From an uncultured Prevotella sp. (GTDB lineage Bacteria; Bacteroidota; Bacteroidia; Bacteroidales; Bacteroidaceae), in contig CATXJC010000071.1 in assembly GCA_958369755.1 (NCBI GenBank), positions 1-6,580 of the forward strand: a stretch of 6,580 nt of DNA, read 5' to 3'. The notes under the pieces were generated by a model, which saw only the letters and a program-made list of their open reading frames with translations, made no database searches and was not told the DNA's origin. Made by a program: the position numbers and the translations under genes. This document shows positions 1-5,401 of the stretch, in pieces; the stretch's first letter is position 1, and every line of letters begins with the position of its first letter.

Positions 1-72
1 AGACCCTTGATTATATGGTGACATTCGTAATCTACATCTCCGCTTTCTGTTTTTTATGAATTGCTCAGATTC

Positions 73-95
73 TTAATGACTGAACTTTCGCATAT
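73..95 (+). repeat. Left copy of 23-bp direct repeat flanking the AAA-ATPase gene
   Basis: This stretch matches 1804-1826 in the same orientation with one mismatch (G78 versus T1809). The shared core is ACTGAACTTTCGCATAT. It lies about 40 bp beyond the stop codon of the AAA-ATPase gene, while the partner lies about 105 bp upstream of its start, so the pair brackets one complete gene. The surrounding 1-136 stretch shows no convincing gene. Confidence 0.85.
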
Positions 96-118
96 CAGCA
101 TCTCATCATGGCAAAACA

Positions 119-138
119 AGGTCGGATTCAAGTGACCT
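119..138 (-). terminator. Weak terminator-like hairpin after the AAA-ATPase gene
   Basis: AGGTC at 119-123 can pair with GACCT at 134-138 around a 10-nt loop. Read on the minus strand, the hairpin begins within the stop codon of the ATPase gene and is followed by TTGTTTTG. The stem is only 5 bp, so this is a tentative call. Confidence 0.25.
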
Positions 139-1699
139 ATTCCTTGATAATCCAATCACCTATCGTCCGCTGTGTGCTGTCATAATTTACACCAATCTTA
201 AACAGACGCTTACCATCGGCAGAATATGGAATCAGATATCCCTTTTCATCTATCTGTCTGATAGCTTCCTCGGCTGAACCATCATATTTCAACTCGAAAA
301 CAAATACGGCATCAGGCATATACACCACTGCATCAGCCCTGCCTATCGCACTATCCTCCTCTACCCTCATGTGTGCTCCCATCAGGTTAAAGATAAGATA
401 GAACACTGTCTGGAAATCCCGTTCACTCTTGTTACTCAATCGGTTGGAAATGCTGGCAAGATAAGCCTTCAGGCGCGCCATCGCTCCCTCAACGTCTGCC
501 TCATAGAGCTTTTCCAGGAAATCACCTACCAGACTATTGTTATCCAAAGATATTGGTGAAAGATAGTTAGGTGCAAGACTCTTGAGCATGCCAATCTTAA
601 CCTCTCTGTTAGGATATTCCAAGGTATAACGTTGCAGCATCGGGTTATACTTCTTGATGGTGAGATAACCACTCTGATAGAGCAACGGAAGCGCAGAAGT
701 CATCATTTCCGGCGAAACATCAAAGTCATCCACATCACATGATTTCTTCTCAATATCCATCACATTGACGTGATACTTCTGCAGCGTCTTGATAAGATAA
801 GTCGGCGTACCCGAGCCAAACCAGTAAGGAGCAATATCCCGTGCATTCAGTGCCTTTACCAGGCTGAACGGATTGAATACATCTTCAGATTTCTTACTGA
901 AATGATAGCCGTCGTAGAATCTTGTCAGCTCTGCCAGGCACTCCTCATACGTCATACCCAGGTCTTCTCCCAATGCCTCTATATCCGGTTTCATCTGAGT
1001 GGTAAGCTCCTTCTTGCTGATACCGCAGATAGCCGAATACTGGTCGAACATACTGATGTTATCGAGGTTATTCAGTTCACTGAAGATGCTGAGCTGCGAG
1101 AACTTGGTGATACCCGTGATGAAGGTGAACTCCAGATATGGATCGAGCATCTTGATGGGACTATAGAAGTTCTGCATGATGAGGCGCAGCGGTTTCAAAT
1201 TTTCCTTTTCATGCACTACATCCAGCAAAGGGGCATCATATTCATCAATGATAATCACTACCTTCTTACCCGTCTGCTTGTATGCTTCTTTCACCAGGTC
1301 TTTCAAACGGAGGTTAGCGTCCACCTGATGCGTCTTATATCCCCAGATTGTCTCCTGCTCTTCAAGCATATCAGCCAGGTATCTTTCCAGCTGCTCCACT
1401 CCCATGTGTTTGGCGCCGCTCAGGTCGAAATGCAGCACAGGGTGCTTCACCCAATCCTTCTCATAATCAGCAATGGCCAATCCCTCAAAAAGTTCTTTCC
1501 TTCCCTCGAAATAGGCCTGGAGGGTAGATGCAAAGAGCGACTTTCCGAATCGTCTTGGACGACTCAGAAAGACATACTTCATTTTTTTCTCTCGAAAATC
1601 CACGATGTATTGGGTCTTATCTATATAGAGATAATTACCCTCTCTGATATTCGAGAATGTCTGTATTCCTACTGGATAGAAATTTACCATTTTTGCCAT
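137..1699 (-). CDS. AAA-ATPase-like protein with C-terminal PD-(D/E)XK nuclease-like domain (DUF1703 type)
   Basis: This is a 520-residue protein of the AAA-ATPase_like/PDDEXK_9 architecture, found in many copies in Bacteroidales genomes. The N-terminus carries the family signature FYPVGIQTF...YIDKT (residues 7-29). A P-loop, SRPRRFGKS, lies at 46-54 and a Walker B, VVIIIDE, at 147-153, followed by YDAPL. The C-terminal domain keeps nuclease-fold residues: GRAD (D456), FELK (E469, K471) and a downstream Q482. No signal peptide or membrane segment is seen, so it should be cytoplasmic. The length is normal and the frame intact. The first ATG (1699) follows a modest AGGA; a second in-frame ATG at 1690 gives MVNFYPV and is an equally good start. 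The biological role of the family is not settled; defence, mobile-element and DNA-processing roles are possible. The gene stands alone on its strand, about 300 bp beyond the amidase, inside a pair of direct repeats. Confidence 0.93.
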   Translation of the reverse strand: MAKMVNFYPVGIQTFSNIREGNYLYIDKTQYIVDFREKKMKYVFLSRPRRFGKSLFASTLQAYFEGRKELFEGLAIADYEKDWVKHPVLHFDLSGAKHMGVEQLERYLADMLEEQETIWGYKTHQVDANLRLKDLVKEAYKQTGKKVVIIIDEYDAPLLDVVHEKENLKPLRLIMQNFYSPIKMLDPYLEFTFITGITKFSQLSIFSELNNLDNISMFDQYSAICGISKKELTTQMKPDIEALGEDLGMTYEECLAELTRFYDGYHFSKKSEDVFNPFSLVKALNARDIAPYWFGSGTPTYLIKTLQKYHVNVMDIEKKSCDVDDFDVSPEMMTSALPLLYQSGYLTIKKYNPMLQRYTLEYPNREVKIGMLKSLAPNYLSPISLDNNSLVGDFLEKLYEADVEGAMARLKAYLASISNRLSNKSERDFQTVFYLIFNLMGAHMRVEEDSAIGRADAVVYMPDAVFVFELKYDGSAEEAIRQIDEKGYLIPYSADGKRLFKIGVNYDSTQRTIGDWIIKE

Positions 1700-1727
1700 A
1701 TTCCTACATACTTTACGTTTTGCGCTG

Positions 1728-1735
1728 CTAAGTTA
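1728..1735 (-). promoter_or_regulatory. Candidate -7 element for the AAA-ATPase gene
   Basis: On the minus strand this reads TAACTTAG, one mismatch from the Bacteroidetes -7 consensus TAnnTTTG, about 30 bp upstream of the start codon. No clear TTTG -33 box lies at the expected distance; that stretch is simply AT-rich. Confidence 0.3.
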
Positions 1736-1803
1736 CGAATATTTTTTTGAATAGGAAAATTTTGGGAGAGATATTTTTCACAATTATCTTTTGCACTATT
1801 AAA

Positions 1804-1826
1804 TTAATTACTGAACTTTCGCATAT
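1804..1826 (+). repeat. Right copy of 23-bp direct repeat flanking the AAA-ATPase gene
   Basis: This is the partner of 73-95 (one mismatch). The copy is embedded in an inverted repeat: TACTGAAC (1809-1816) pairs with GTTCAGTA (1828-1835) around an 11-nt loop. At the left copy only CTGA/TCAG of that symmetry remains. It lies in the 304-bp non-coding gap between the ATPase and the amidase. The rest of that gap (about 1740-1956) is AT-rich and shows no gene. Confidence 0.85.
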
Positions 1827-1956
1827 GGTTCAGTATATAAATGCTTAACCATTTGATTCACATTTAAATTCTTTTGAATGCAAATATACTGCAAAATCTT
1901 GATAACGCCAAATATTTGAATGAAATTAACATCATTATTGGTCAAATAATACTAAA

Positions 1957-1990
1957 TCCCCCAACCTGCCAGAACATACAGGTTGGGAGA
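1957..1990 (-). terminator. Stem-loop terminator of the HU-smalltalk-amidase operon
   Basis: CCCAACCTG (1960-1968) is the perfect reverse complement of CAGGTTGGG (1979-1987), giving a 9-bp stem with a 10-nt loop. It lies 14 bp beyond the amidase stop codon. On the minus strand the stem is followed by GG and ATTTAGTATTATTTG, an interrupted T-rich tract. Confidence 0.7.
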
Positions 1991-2003
1991 ATTTCATGAG
2001 ATG

Positions 2004-2429
2004 CTATGAAGCCAGCAGAGGCTGAAGCTTCGTGGCATCGAAGCAGGGACAGGCTTTCTGCATGCCCGGCAAATCGCGGTGACCCAGAATGGTCTTGATG
2101 TCCGGAAACTCACGGTGAAGACGGAGGATGAGAAGCTTCATCGCCTCCTTCTGGGCTGGCGTGCGGGTATCAGAAATGCAACCGCTCGGCGACAAACCGC
2201 CCTCGTAGCAGATACCGATGGAATGAGCATTGTAGCCCAAGGCATGAGCACCCATCCGCTCCACCGGACGGCAGGGATAAACCACACCTTCCAGGGTGAT
2301 GTAAAAATGATAACCGATGTCGCGCCAACCGTTCACCACCACATGGTCGTGGCGCAACTGCTCCAGAGTGTACCGGTGATTGCAGCGGCTACCGCTGCAA
2401 TGCACCACAATCATATCAATCTTTCTCAT
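2004..2429 (-). CDS. N-acetylmuramoyl-L-alanine amidase, T7-lysozyme-like (Amidase_2)
   Basis: This 141-residue zinc amidase should cleave the bond between N-acetylmuramic acid and L-alanine in peptidoglycan. Alignment by eye to T7 lysozyme finds every key position: zinc ligands H10 (VVHCSGS), H117 (GHRDLPG) and C127 (KACPCFD), and catalytic Y40 (GYHF) and K125. The AHALGYN and SIGICYEGG blocks are also conserved. The length equals a bare catalytic domain. There is no signal peptide, membrane segment or cell-wall-binding domain, so the product should stay in the cytoplasm unless another factor lets it reach the wall. It is the last gene of the operon. Its start lies 15 bp after the smalltalk stop, and a strong GAGGAGG sits about 8 bp upstream of the ATG. 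In phages this fold serves as endolysin. In Bacteroidales it is commonly found in this HU-linked chromosomal context, where its role is unclear. Confidence 0.95.
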   Translation of the reverse strand: MRKIDMIVVHCSGSRCNHRYTLEQLRHDHVVVNGWRDIGYHFYITLEGVVYPCRPVERMGAHALGYNAHSIGICYEGGLSPSGCISDTRTPAQKEAMKLLILRLHREFPDIKTILGHRDLPGMQKACPCFDATKLQPLLAS

Positions 2430-2444
2430 AAGCCGTCCTCCTCA

Positions 2445-2549
2445 CTATAGGGTGCAGGATGATACACCCAGTGCCCCAAGCAGGGCGGTTAATACTGTCA
2501 CCACAAACTTGATGACCTCGTTCAGTGTCTGTCTCTTCTTTTCTGTCAT
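2445..2549 (-). CDS. Smalltalk-type microprotein (34 residues)
   Basis: This small ORF reads MTEKKRQTLNEVIKFVVTVL at the start and ends in LLGALGVSSCTL. Its composition and position, between an HU-like gene and an amidase gene, match the Bacteroidales family annotated as 'smalltalk protein'. A positively charged N-terminus (K4, K5, R6) is followed by one hydrophobic segment, about residues 13-29. The cysteine lies three residues from the C-terminus. The segment fits a single membrane anchor with its N-terminus inside. VSSC also resembles a loose lipobox, which would make nearly the whole protein a signal peptide. The function is unknown. Possible roles are helping the signal-less amidase next door (holin-like) or supplying a peptide signal; neither is demonstrated. 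The start ATG at 2549 lacks an obvious Shine-Dalgarno. Translation is probably linked to the HU gene 72 bp upstream. Confidence 0.88.
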   Translation of the reverse strand: MTEKKRQTLNEVIKFVVTVLTALLGALGVSSCTL

Positions 2550-2621
2550 ACGCTAAAGATTTTAAAGATTTAAATGAATAAAATTAAATGATACTTACCA
2601 TGATGCCATGATGCAATGGTT

Positions 2622-3245
2622 CTACAAACTTACATTGTCACCATCAGTACTGCCGCCCGTTGTACTGCCGCCTGTTGTACTGCCGCCCGTTGTACTGCCA
2701 CCAGAGGTATGCTCGCCGTCGGTAGAAGAATCGCCACCTGCAGAACTGTCGCCAGAAGTATTCTGCTTCTTGCTGGCAGCCTTCTTCACCTCCTCAATGT
2801 CAATCGTCTTGGCACCCTCCTTCTCAGCCTTCAATGCGGCACGCTGTACTGCACGGGATGCTACCTGTACAAACTCCATATTCTGGAATACAGAATAGAG
2901 TTCCGGACCTGGAGCATACTGGACGTTGACACCCTTGATATGAGTGTCGCTCTTGAAATCAGCGGCACTGTCAGCACCATCACTGACAATCTGCAGACGG
3001 AACTTGCCCAAGTCGCCAAACTCCACCTGGTTACCACGCTGAAGCTCCAGTATCAGGTTCTCTACCGCACTTACCAATACTGCGGTGACATCTGCGTAGG
3101 TAACCGTGGTCTGCATCGCAATCATCTTAGAGAACTTCTTGAGCGAAGTCTTCTCGTTCACCTGGGCACGGGCATAAAACTTACCCTTACCTGCATTCTT
3201 TCCAAACTTAGGAACGTACTTTACCAAACTGTAACTAACTGACAT
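2622..3245 (-). CDS. HU-like DNA-binding protein (HU-HIG type) with Gly/Ser/Thr repeat tail
   Basis: This 207-residue protein is about twice the length of a classical HU. Residues 1 to about 125 form the HU/IHF-like domain of the HU-HIG family. It begins MSVSYSLVKYVPKFGKN, has a predicted dimerisation helix region (TYADVTAVLVSAVENLILEL) and a strand block, VEFGDLGKFRLQI. A charged helical linker (about 125-160, AALKAEKEGAK and EEVKKAASKK) leads to an acidic, flexible tail. The tail carries a GGSTT repeat at about residues 180-199, encoded by a 15-bp DNA repeat. It probably binds and bends DNA in the nucleoid, but specificity cannot be read from sequence. It is the first gene of a minus-strand operon with smalltalk and the amidase, and lies divergent to the replication initiator across a repeat array. 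The ATG at 3245 has an AT-rich upstream region without a Shine-Dalgarno, which is common in Bacteroidetes. Confidence 0.9.
   Translation of the reverse strand: MSVSYSLVKYVPKFGKNAGKGKFYARAQVNEKTSLKKFSKMIAMQTTVTYADVTAVLVSAVENLILELQRGNQVEFGDLGKFRLQIVSDGADSAADFKSDTHIKGVNVQYAPGPELYSVFQNMEFVQVASRAVQRAALKAEKEGAKTIDIEEVKKAASKKQNTSGDSSAGGDSSTDGEHTSGGSTTGGSTTGGSTTGGSTDGDNVSL
2647..2706 (+). repeat. 15-bp in-frame tandem repeat in the HU tail
   Basis: Copies of GTACTGCCGCCCGTT start at 2647, 2662 and 2677 with one substitution, and a degenerate fourth starts at 2692. Since 15 bp is five codons, gain or loss of a unit adds or removes one GGSTT block without breaking the frame. The tail length may therefore vary between strains. 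Confidence 0.9.
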
Positions 3246-3307
3246 AATACTAAAAATTTAAATTGTGATAGAATGTTCGTGCATCGGACTCTTCCCGAAT
3301 GCAATGG

Positions 3308-3315
3308 CAAAGTTA
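3308..3315 (-). promoter_or_regulatory. Probable -7 element of the HU operon promoter
   Basis: On the minus strand this reads TAACTTTG, a perfect TAnnTTTG. It lies 62 bp upstream of the HU start codon, predicting a short leader. At the -33 distance (about 3335-3340) there is no TTTG. That place is taken by the first copy of the 30-bp repeat, so the promoter may depend on, or be blocked by, a protein bound there. Confidence 0.55.
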
Positions 3316-3334
3316 CGAAACCGGCGAGGGGGCA

Positions 3335-3410
3335 TCTGCACACTTTCGTCCGCTTCTGTCGTCTTCTGCACTCTTTCGCCTTCTTATGTTCACTTTTGCA
3401 CTCTTTTATC
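3335..3410 (-). repeat. Three 30-bp direct repeats overlapping the HU promoter -33 region
   Basis: On the plus strand the motif TSTGCACNCTTT begins at 3335 (TCTGCACACTTT), 3365 (TCTGCACTCTTT) and 3395 (TTTGCACTCTTT), exactly 30 bp apart. Read with the HU operon the core is AAAGWGTGCA. Thirty bp is close to three helical turns, so all three lie on one face of the DNA, as expected for an operator array. The sequence between copies is less conserved. Confidence 0.75.
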
Positions 3411-3421
3411 AGGCACGCCAA

Positions 3422-3597
3422 TCGCTCTTAGGAAAGAAGAGAGTCGTTCATAGGAAAGATGAGTATCGCTCATAGGAGCGACAGACCACGCTGATAGGAA
3501 TGATGGGTATCGCTGATAGGAGCGGCAGCCACCGCTGATAGGAACGAGGGCTATCGCTGATAGGAGCGACAGCCATCACTGATAAAAACGATGGACA
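3422..3597 (+). repeat. Eight-unit 22-bp tandem array, candidate iterons
   Basis: The anchor TAGGA begins at 3429, 3451, 3473, 3495, 3517, 3539 and 3561, and as TAAAA at 3583: eight units at exactly 22-bp steps. The best-conserved central unit begins TCGCTGATAGGAGCGACAG. End units are more degenerate (CTTAGGA at the left, GATAAAA at the right). Units alternate between a type ending AGCGACAGCCA and a type ending AACGAGGGCTA, giving a 44-bp super-period. No spacers are present, so it is not CRISPR. Because 22 is not a multiple of three, no reading frame explains the repetition. The array lies between the divergent HU operon and the replication-initiator gene. Rep_3 initiators classically bind tandem iterons of 17-22 bp, which makes an origin or Rep-controlled regulatory site the leading interpretation, but this is inferred from context only. 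Confidence 0.88.
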
Positions 3598-3878
3598 TCT
3601 GAAAAGAGAGCATATCACAATCAGGGCAAATCCGCAAAATAATACCACTATCAGAGCAAGTTTGGAATACCCTCAGGGCTAATTAGAGAATAACGGAAGA
3701 ATTCCAGCCACTACCAAAGCAACATCTAGCATTACAACATTCTGCAGTTCAAAAAGTTACGCAAAATTTTCTCCTTATACATTATACATATATAGGGGAA
3801 ATGAATACGTTTTATATCTATCTACATCATACGTAATGCGTGAGGAGGATTATTTTTCTGCTTTTTTTTGAGAAAAAA
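3598..3878. other. Gene-free AT-rich spacer between array and rep promoter
   Basis: No credible coding sequence is seen. The left part carries three related 11-mers: TCAGGGCAAAT (3621), TCAGAGCAAGT (3651) and TCAGGGCTAAT (3673). The middle and right parts are AT-rich, including TTATACATTATACATATATA at 3775-3794 and T/A runs at 3850-3880. If the 22-bp array is an origin, this would be the natural place for DNA unwinding. No match to a consensus DnaA box (TTATNCACA) was noticed. Confidence 0.5.
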
Positions 3879-3910
3879 TTTGTTCGTATCAGAAAAAAGT
3901 TGTAATTTTG
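3879..3910 (+). promoter_or_regulatory. Consensus Bacteroidetes promoter for the rep gene
   Basis: TTTG (3879-3882) and TAATTTTG (3903-3910) are separated by 20 bp, matching the TTTG/TAnnTTTG consensus in sequence and spacing. Transcription should start around 3915-3920, leaving a leader of about 360 nt before the initiator gene. Confidence 0.75.
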
Positions 3911-4275
3911 CATTCGTAAAGCTCAGAGAACGTGTTTCTCATCCCGATACAATGTATTGGAAAAGCTTTTTGTAAGTAACTTCAAGAATACACTCTAAGT
4001 ACAAAGGGTTGGCCCCCTTTTTAGAGAATCCAAATTGAAATGCTTACCGGGCATTCTATGCCTGTTGTTTCGATTCTGAAATAACGGCATGGAAGAGAAG
4101 TAGGCAAATTTGGATAAAGTTGAGGAAGCGCGCCAATTCCCTTATTATTAAGGTCAATGTTTTCTTCAGTCAGTATTATTTGCCCACTTTGACTCCTTGC
4201 CGTCTTTAATAATAACAACTACGATTCGCCCACAGTTCTGGACAGGTCGCTAACAATCTTAAAGTAAAGATAGTA
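3911..4275 (+). promoter_or_regulatory. Long structured leader of the rep gene
   Basis: Several small hairpins are visible. GAGAA/TTCTC lies near 3926-3940. CCGATAC (3944-3950) pairs with GTATTGG (3954-3960), one G-U included. AAAGGG (4003-4008) pairs with CCCTTT (4015-4020), followed by TT. GGCAT (4050-4054) pairs with ATGCC (4058-4062), and CCTTA (4140-4144) with TAAGG (4149-4153). Two tiny ORFs occur: seven codons at 3952-3975 (MYWKSFL) and fourteen at 4040-4084 (MLTGHSMPVVSILK). The 4003-4022 stem followed by T residues could act as a weak attenuator. No known riboswitch or RNA gene was recognised. Copy-number control through the leader is plausible but unproven. Confidence 0.4.
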
Positions 4276-5388
4276 ATGAGTATTAAGTTTAAACCAGACT
4301 CGACCCTATCGGCCGAACCTTTCCCTTCTGCACCAGCAGAAAAGAACATCATCACACTCTTAGGAGTGCAAGGGCTTTCCCACAATGATTATTCCATTGT
4401 GGAACTAAAAGTTATGCTGCAGCTCATCAAGCATGCACAGAAGGTGATTGTCAACTACGTCATCCCACAGCGTGTGAGCCACAACGGATTCTATTTTACT
4501 TCTGAGCAACTGGCTGCAGGTCACACCATTGTGGAGATGAAGCTCTCCGAGCTGGACATCACCGGAGGCAAGCACTGCGCCCAGTTGCGACAGGTGATTA
4601 CCCAGATGCAGAGAAAACCTATCGAACTGCCTTTCAAGGTGGGCAATCAGACGGGTTATCGCCTCTTCGACTGCCTGTTTGAGAGCGAGGTATATAAGAA
4701 CCGTCAGGGCAGATGGATGGCGAAGTTCATCTTCGGCAACAATCAGCTCCGATTCTTCTACAGCTTCAGCAAGGGTGCCAGCAAGATTGATCTGAATGTA
4801 GTTCAGAAGTGCAAAAGTGCATCGAGCATCAAGCTCTATCTCCTTTCCAACTGCTGGGCGATGAAAGGCTACACTATGATCAAGCCTGAAAACCTGATGG
4901 CGCTGATGCATGGCAGAAAAGACTACTATGCTTCGTGGTCGGAACTGGAACGGAAGACGATCCGCTTTGCCTGCAAAGACCTGAAGCGCCTCTACAATCA
5001 CCACATCATCGACTTCTATCTCACCTACCAAGCCTTCTTCCGTGAAGAGGGAGAAAAGAAGCATCACCACATGCCGGATCACATCACCTTTACGCTTCAC
5101 GACCGCAGAAGTACTGGAGACACAACGGGTGGCGGCAAGATTCCGGATGAGTTGGTAGTAGCCCGCATCAAACTGAAAATAAGACTGATACTCAGCTACA
5201 AAGTAGAAGAAAGCTGTGCTATCAAGTTGAGCAACCGACTTTCTCTCGACATGCTAGGCGAGCTGAACGACTGGTTTATCCGCAAGGATTATTACCTGCA
5301 CAAATGTGAAGTGGAGCATAAAAAGATCAGAACCGGTGCCTATATAGCCAAGGCCTTGGATGGCTTTTTCAAGGATCATCATGCGTAG
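4276..5388 (+). CDS. Replication initiator protein, Rep_3/RepB family
   Basis: This 370-residue protein resembles plasmid initiators of the Rep_3 (RepB) family, which bind iteron repeats and open the origin. The first winged-helix domain covers about residues 25-160. The second, about 180-250, contains the characteristic block SASSIKLYLLSNCWAMKGY followed by the Y..WSELERK...ACKDL helix region. A histidine-rich turn, HHH at 263-265, and a C-terminal helical extension rich in basic residues follow. The length is typical. No membrane segment is present, so it should act on DNA in the cytoplasm. The ATG at 4276 has only a weak A-rich upstream region. The gene is followed after 13 bp by the DUF4248 gene, probably in one transcript, and is preceded by a long leader and consensus promoter. 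Rep homologues also occur in integrated elements and chromosomes, so the window need not be a plasmid. The family call rests on recognition by eye. Confidence 0.85.
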   Translation: MSIKFKPDSTLSAEPFPSAPAEKNIITLLGVQGLSHNDYSIVELKVMLQLIKHAQKVIVNYVIPQRVSHNGFYFTSEQLAAGHTIVEMKLSELDITGGKHCAQLRQVITQMQRKPIELPFKVGNQTGYRLFDCLFESEVYKNRQGRWMAKFIFGNNQLRFFYSFSKGASKIDLNVVQKCKSASSIKLYLLSNCWAMKGYTMIKPENLMALMHGRKDYYASWSELERKTIRFACKDLKRLYNHHIIDFYLTYQAFFREEGEKKHHHMPDHITFTLHDRRSTGDTTGGGKIPDELVVARIKLKIRLILSYKVEESCAIKLSNRLSLDMLGELNDWFIRKDYYLHKCEVEHKKIRTGAYIAKALDGFFKDHHA

Positions 5389-5401
5389 ATGAAGTTTGCT
5401 T

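Noticed and set aside
770..1750. 326-codon plus-strand ORF
   Set aside because: It is antisense to the clearly recognisable AAA-ATPase gene, and its translation resembles no protein family.
2616..3242. 208-codon plus-strand ORF
   Set aside because: It is antisense to the HU-like gene. The repetitive start comes from the GGSTT-encoding repeat read backwards.
3221..3421. 66-codon minus-strand ORF in the HU promoter region
   Set aside because: It overlaps the HU start and covers the promoter and 30-bp repeats. The Lys/Arg/Cys-rich product reflects the repeat composition.
3422..3597. CRISPR array
   Set aside because: The repeats are contiguous 22-bp units with no unique spacers, and no cas genes are present.
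3448..3648. 66-codon minus-strand ORF across the repeats
   Set aside because: It is open only because the repeat lacks stops in that frame. There is no recognisable family or ribosome binding site, and the 22-bp unit shifts frame each copy.
3775..3794. DnaA-box-like sequence TTATACATTATACATATATA
   Set aside because: It does not match TTATNCACA and is better described as simple AT-rich sequence.
4405..5100. 231-codon minus-strand ORF
   Set aside because: It is antisense to the replication initiator, with no family features.
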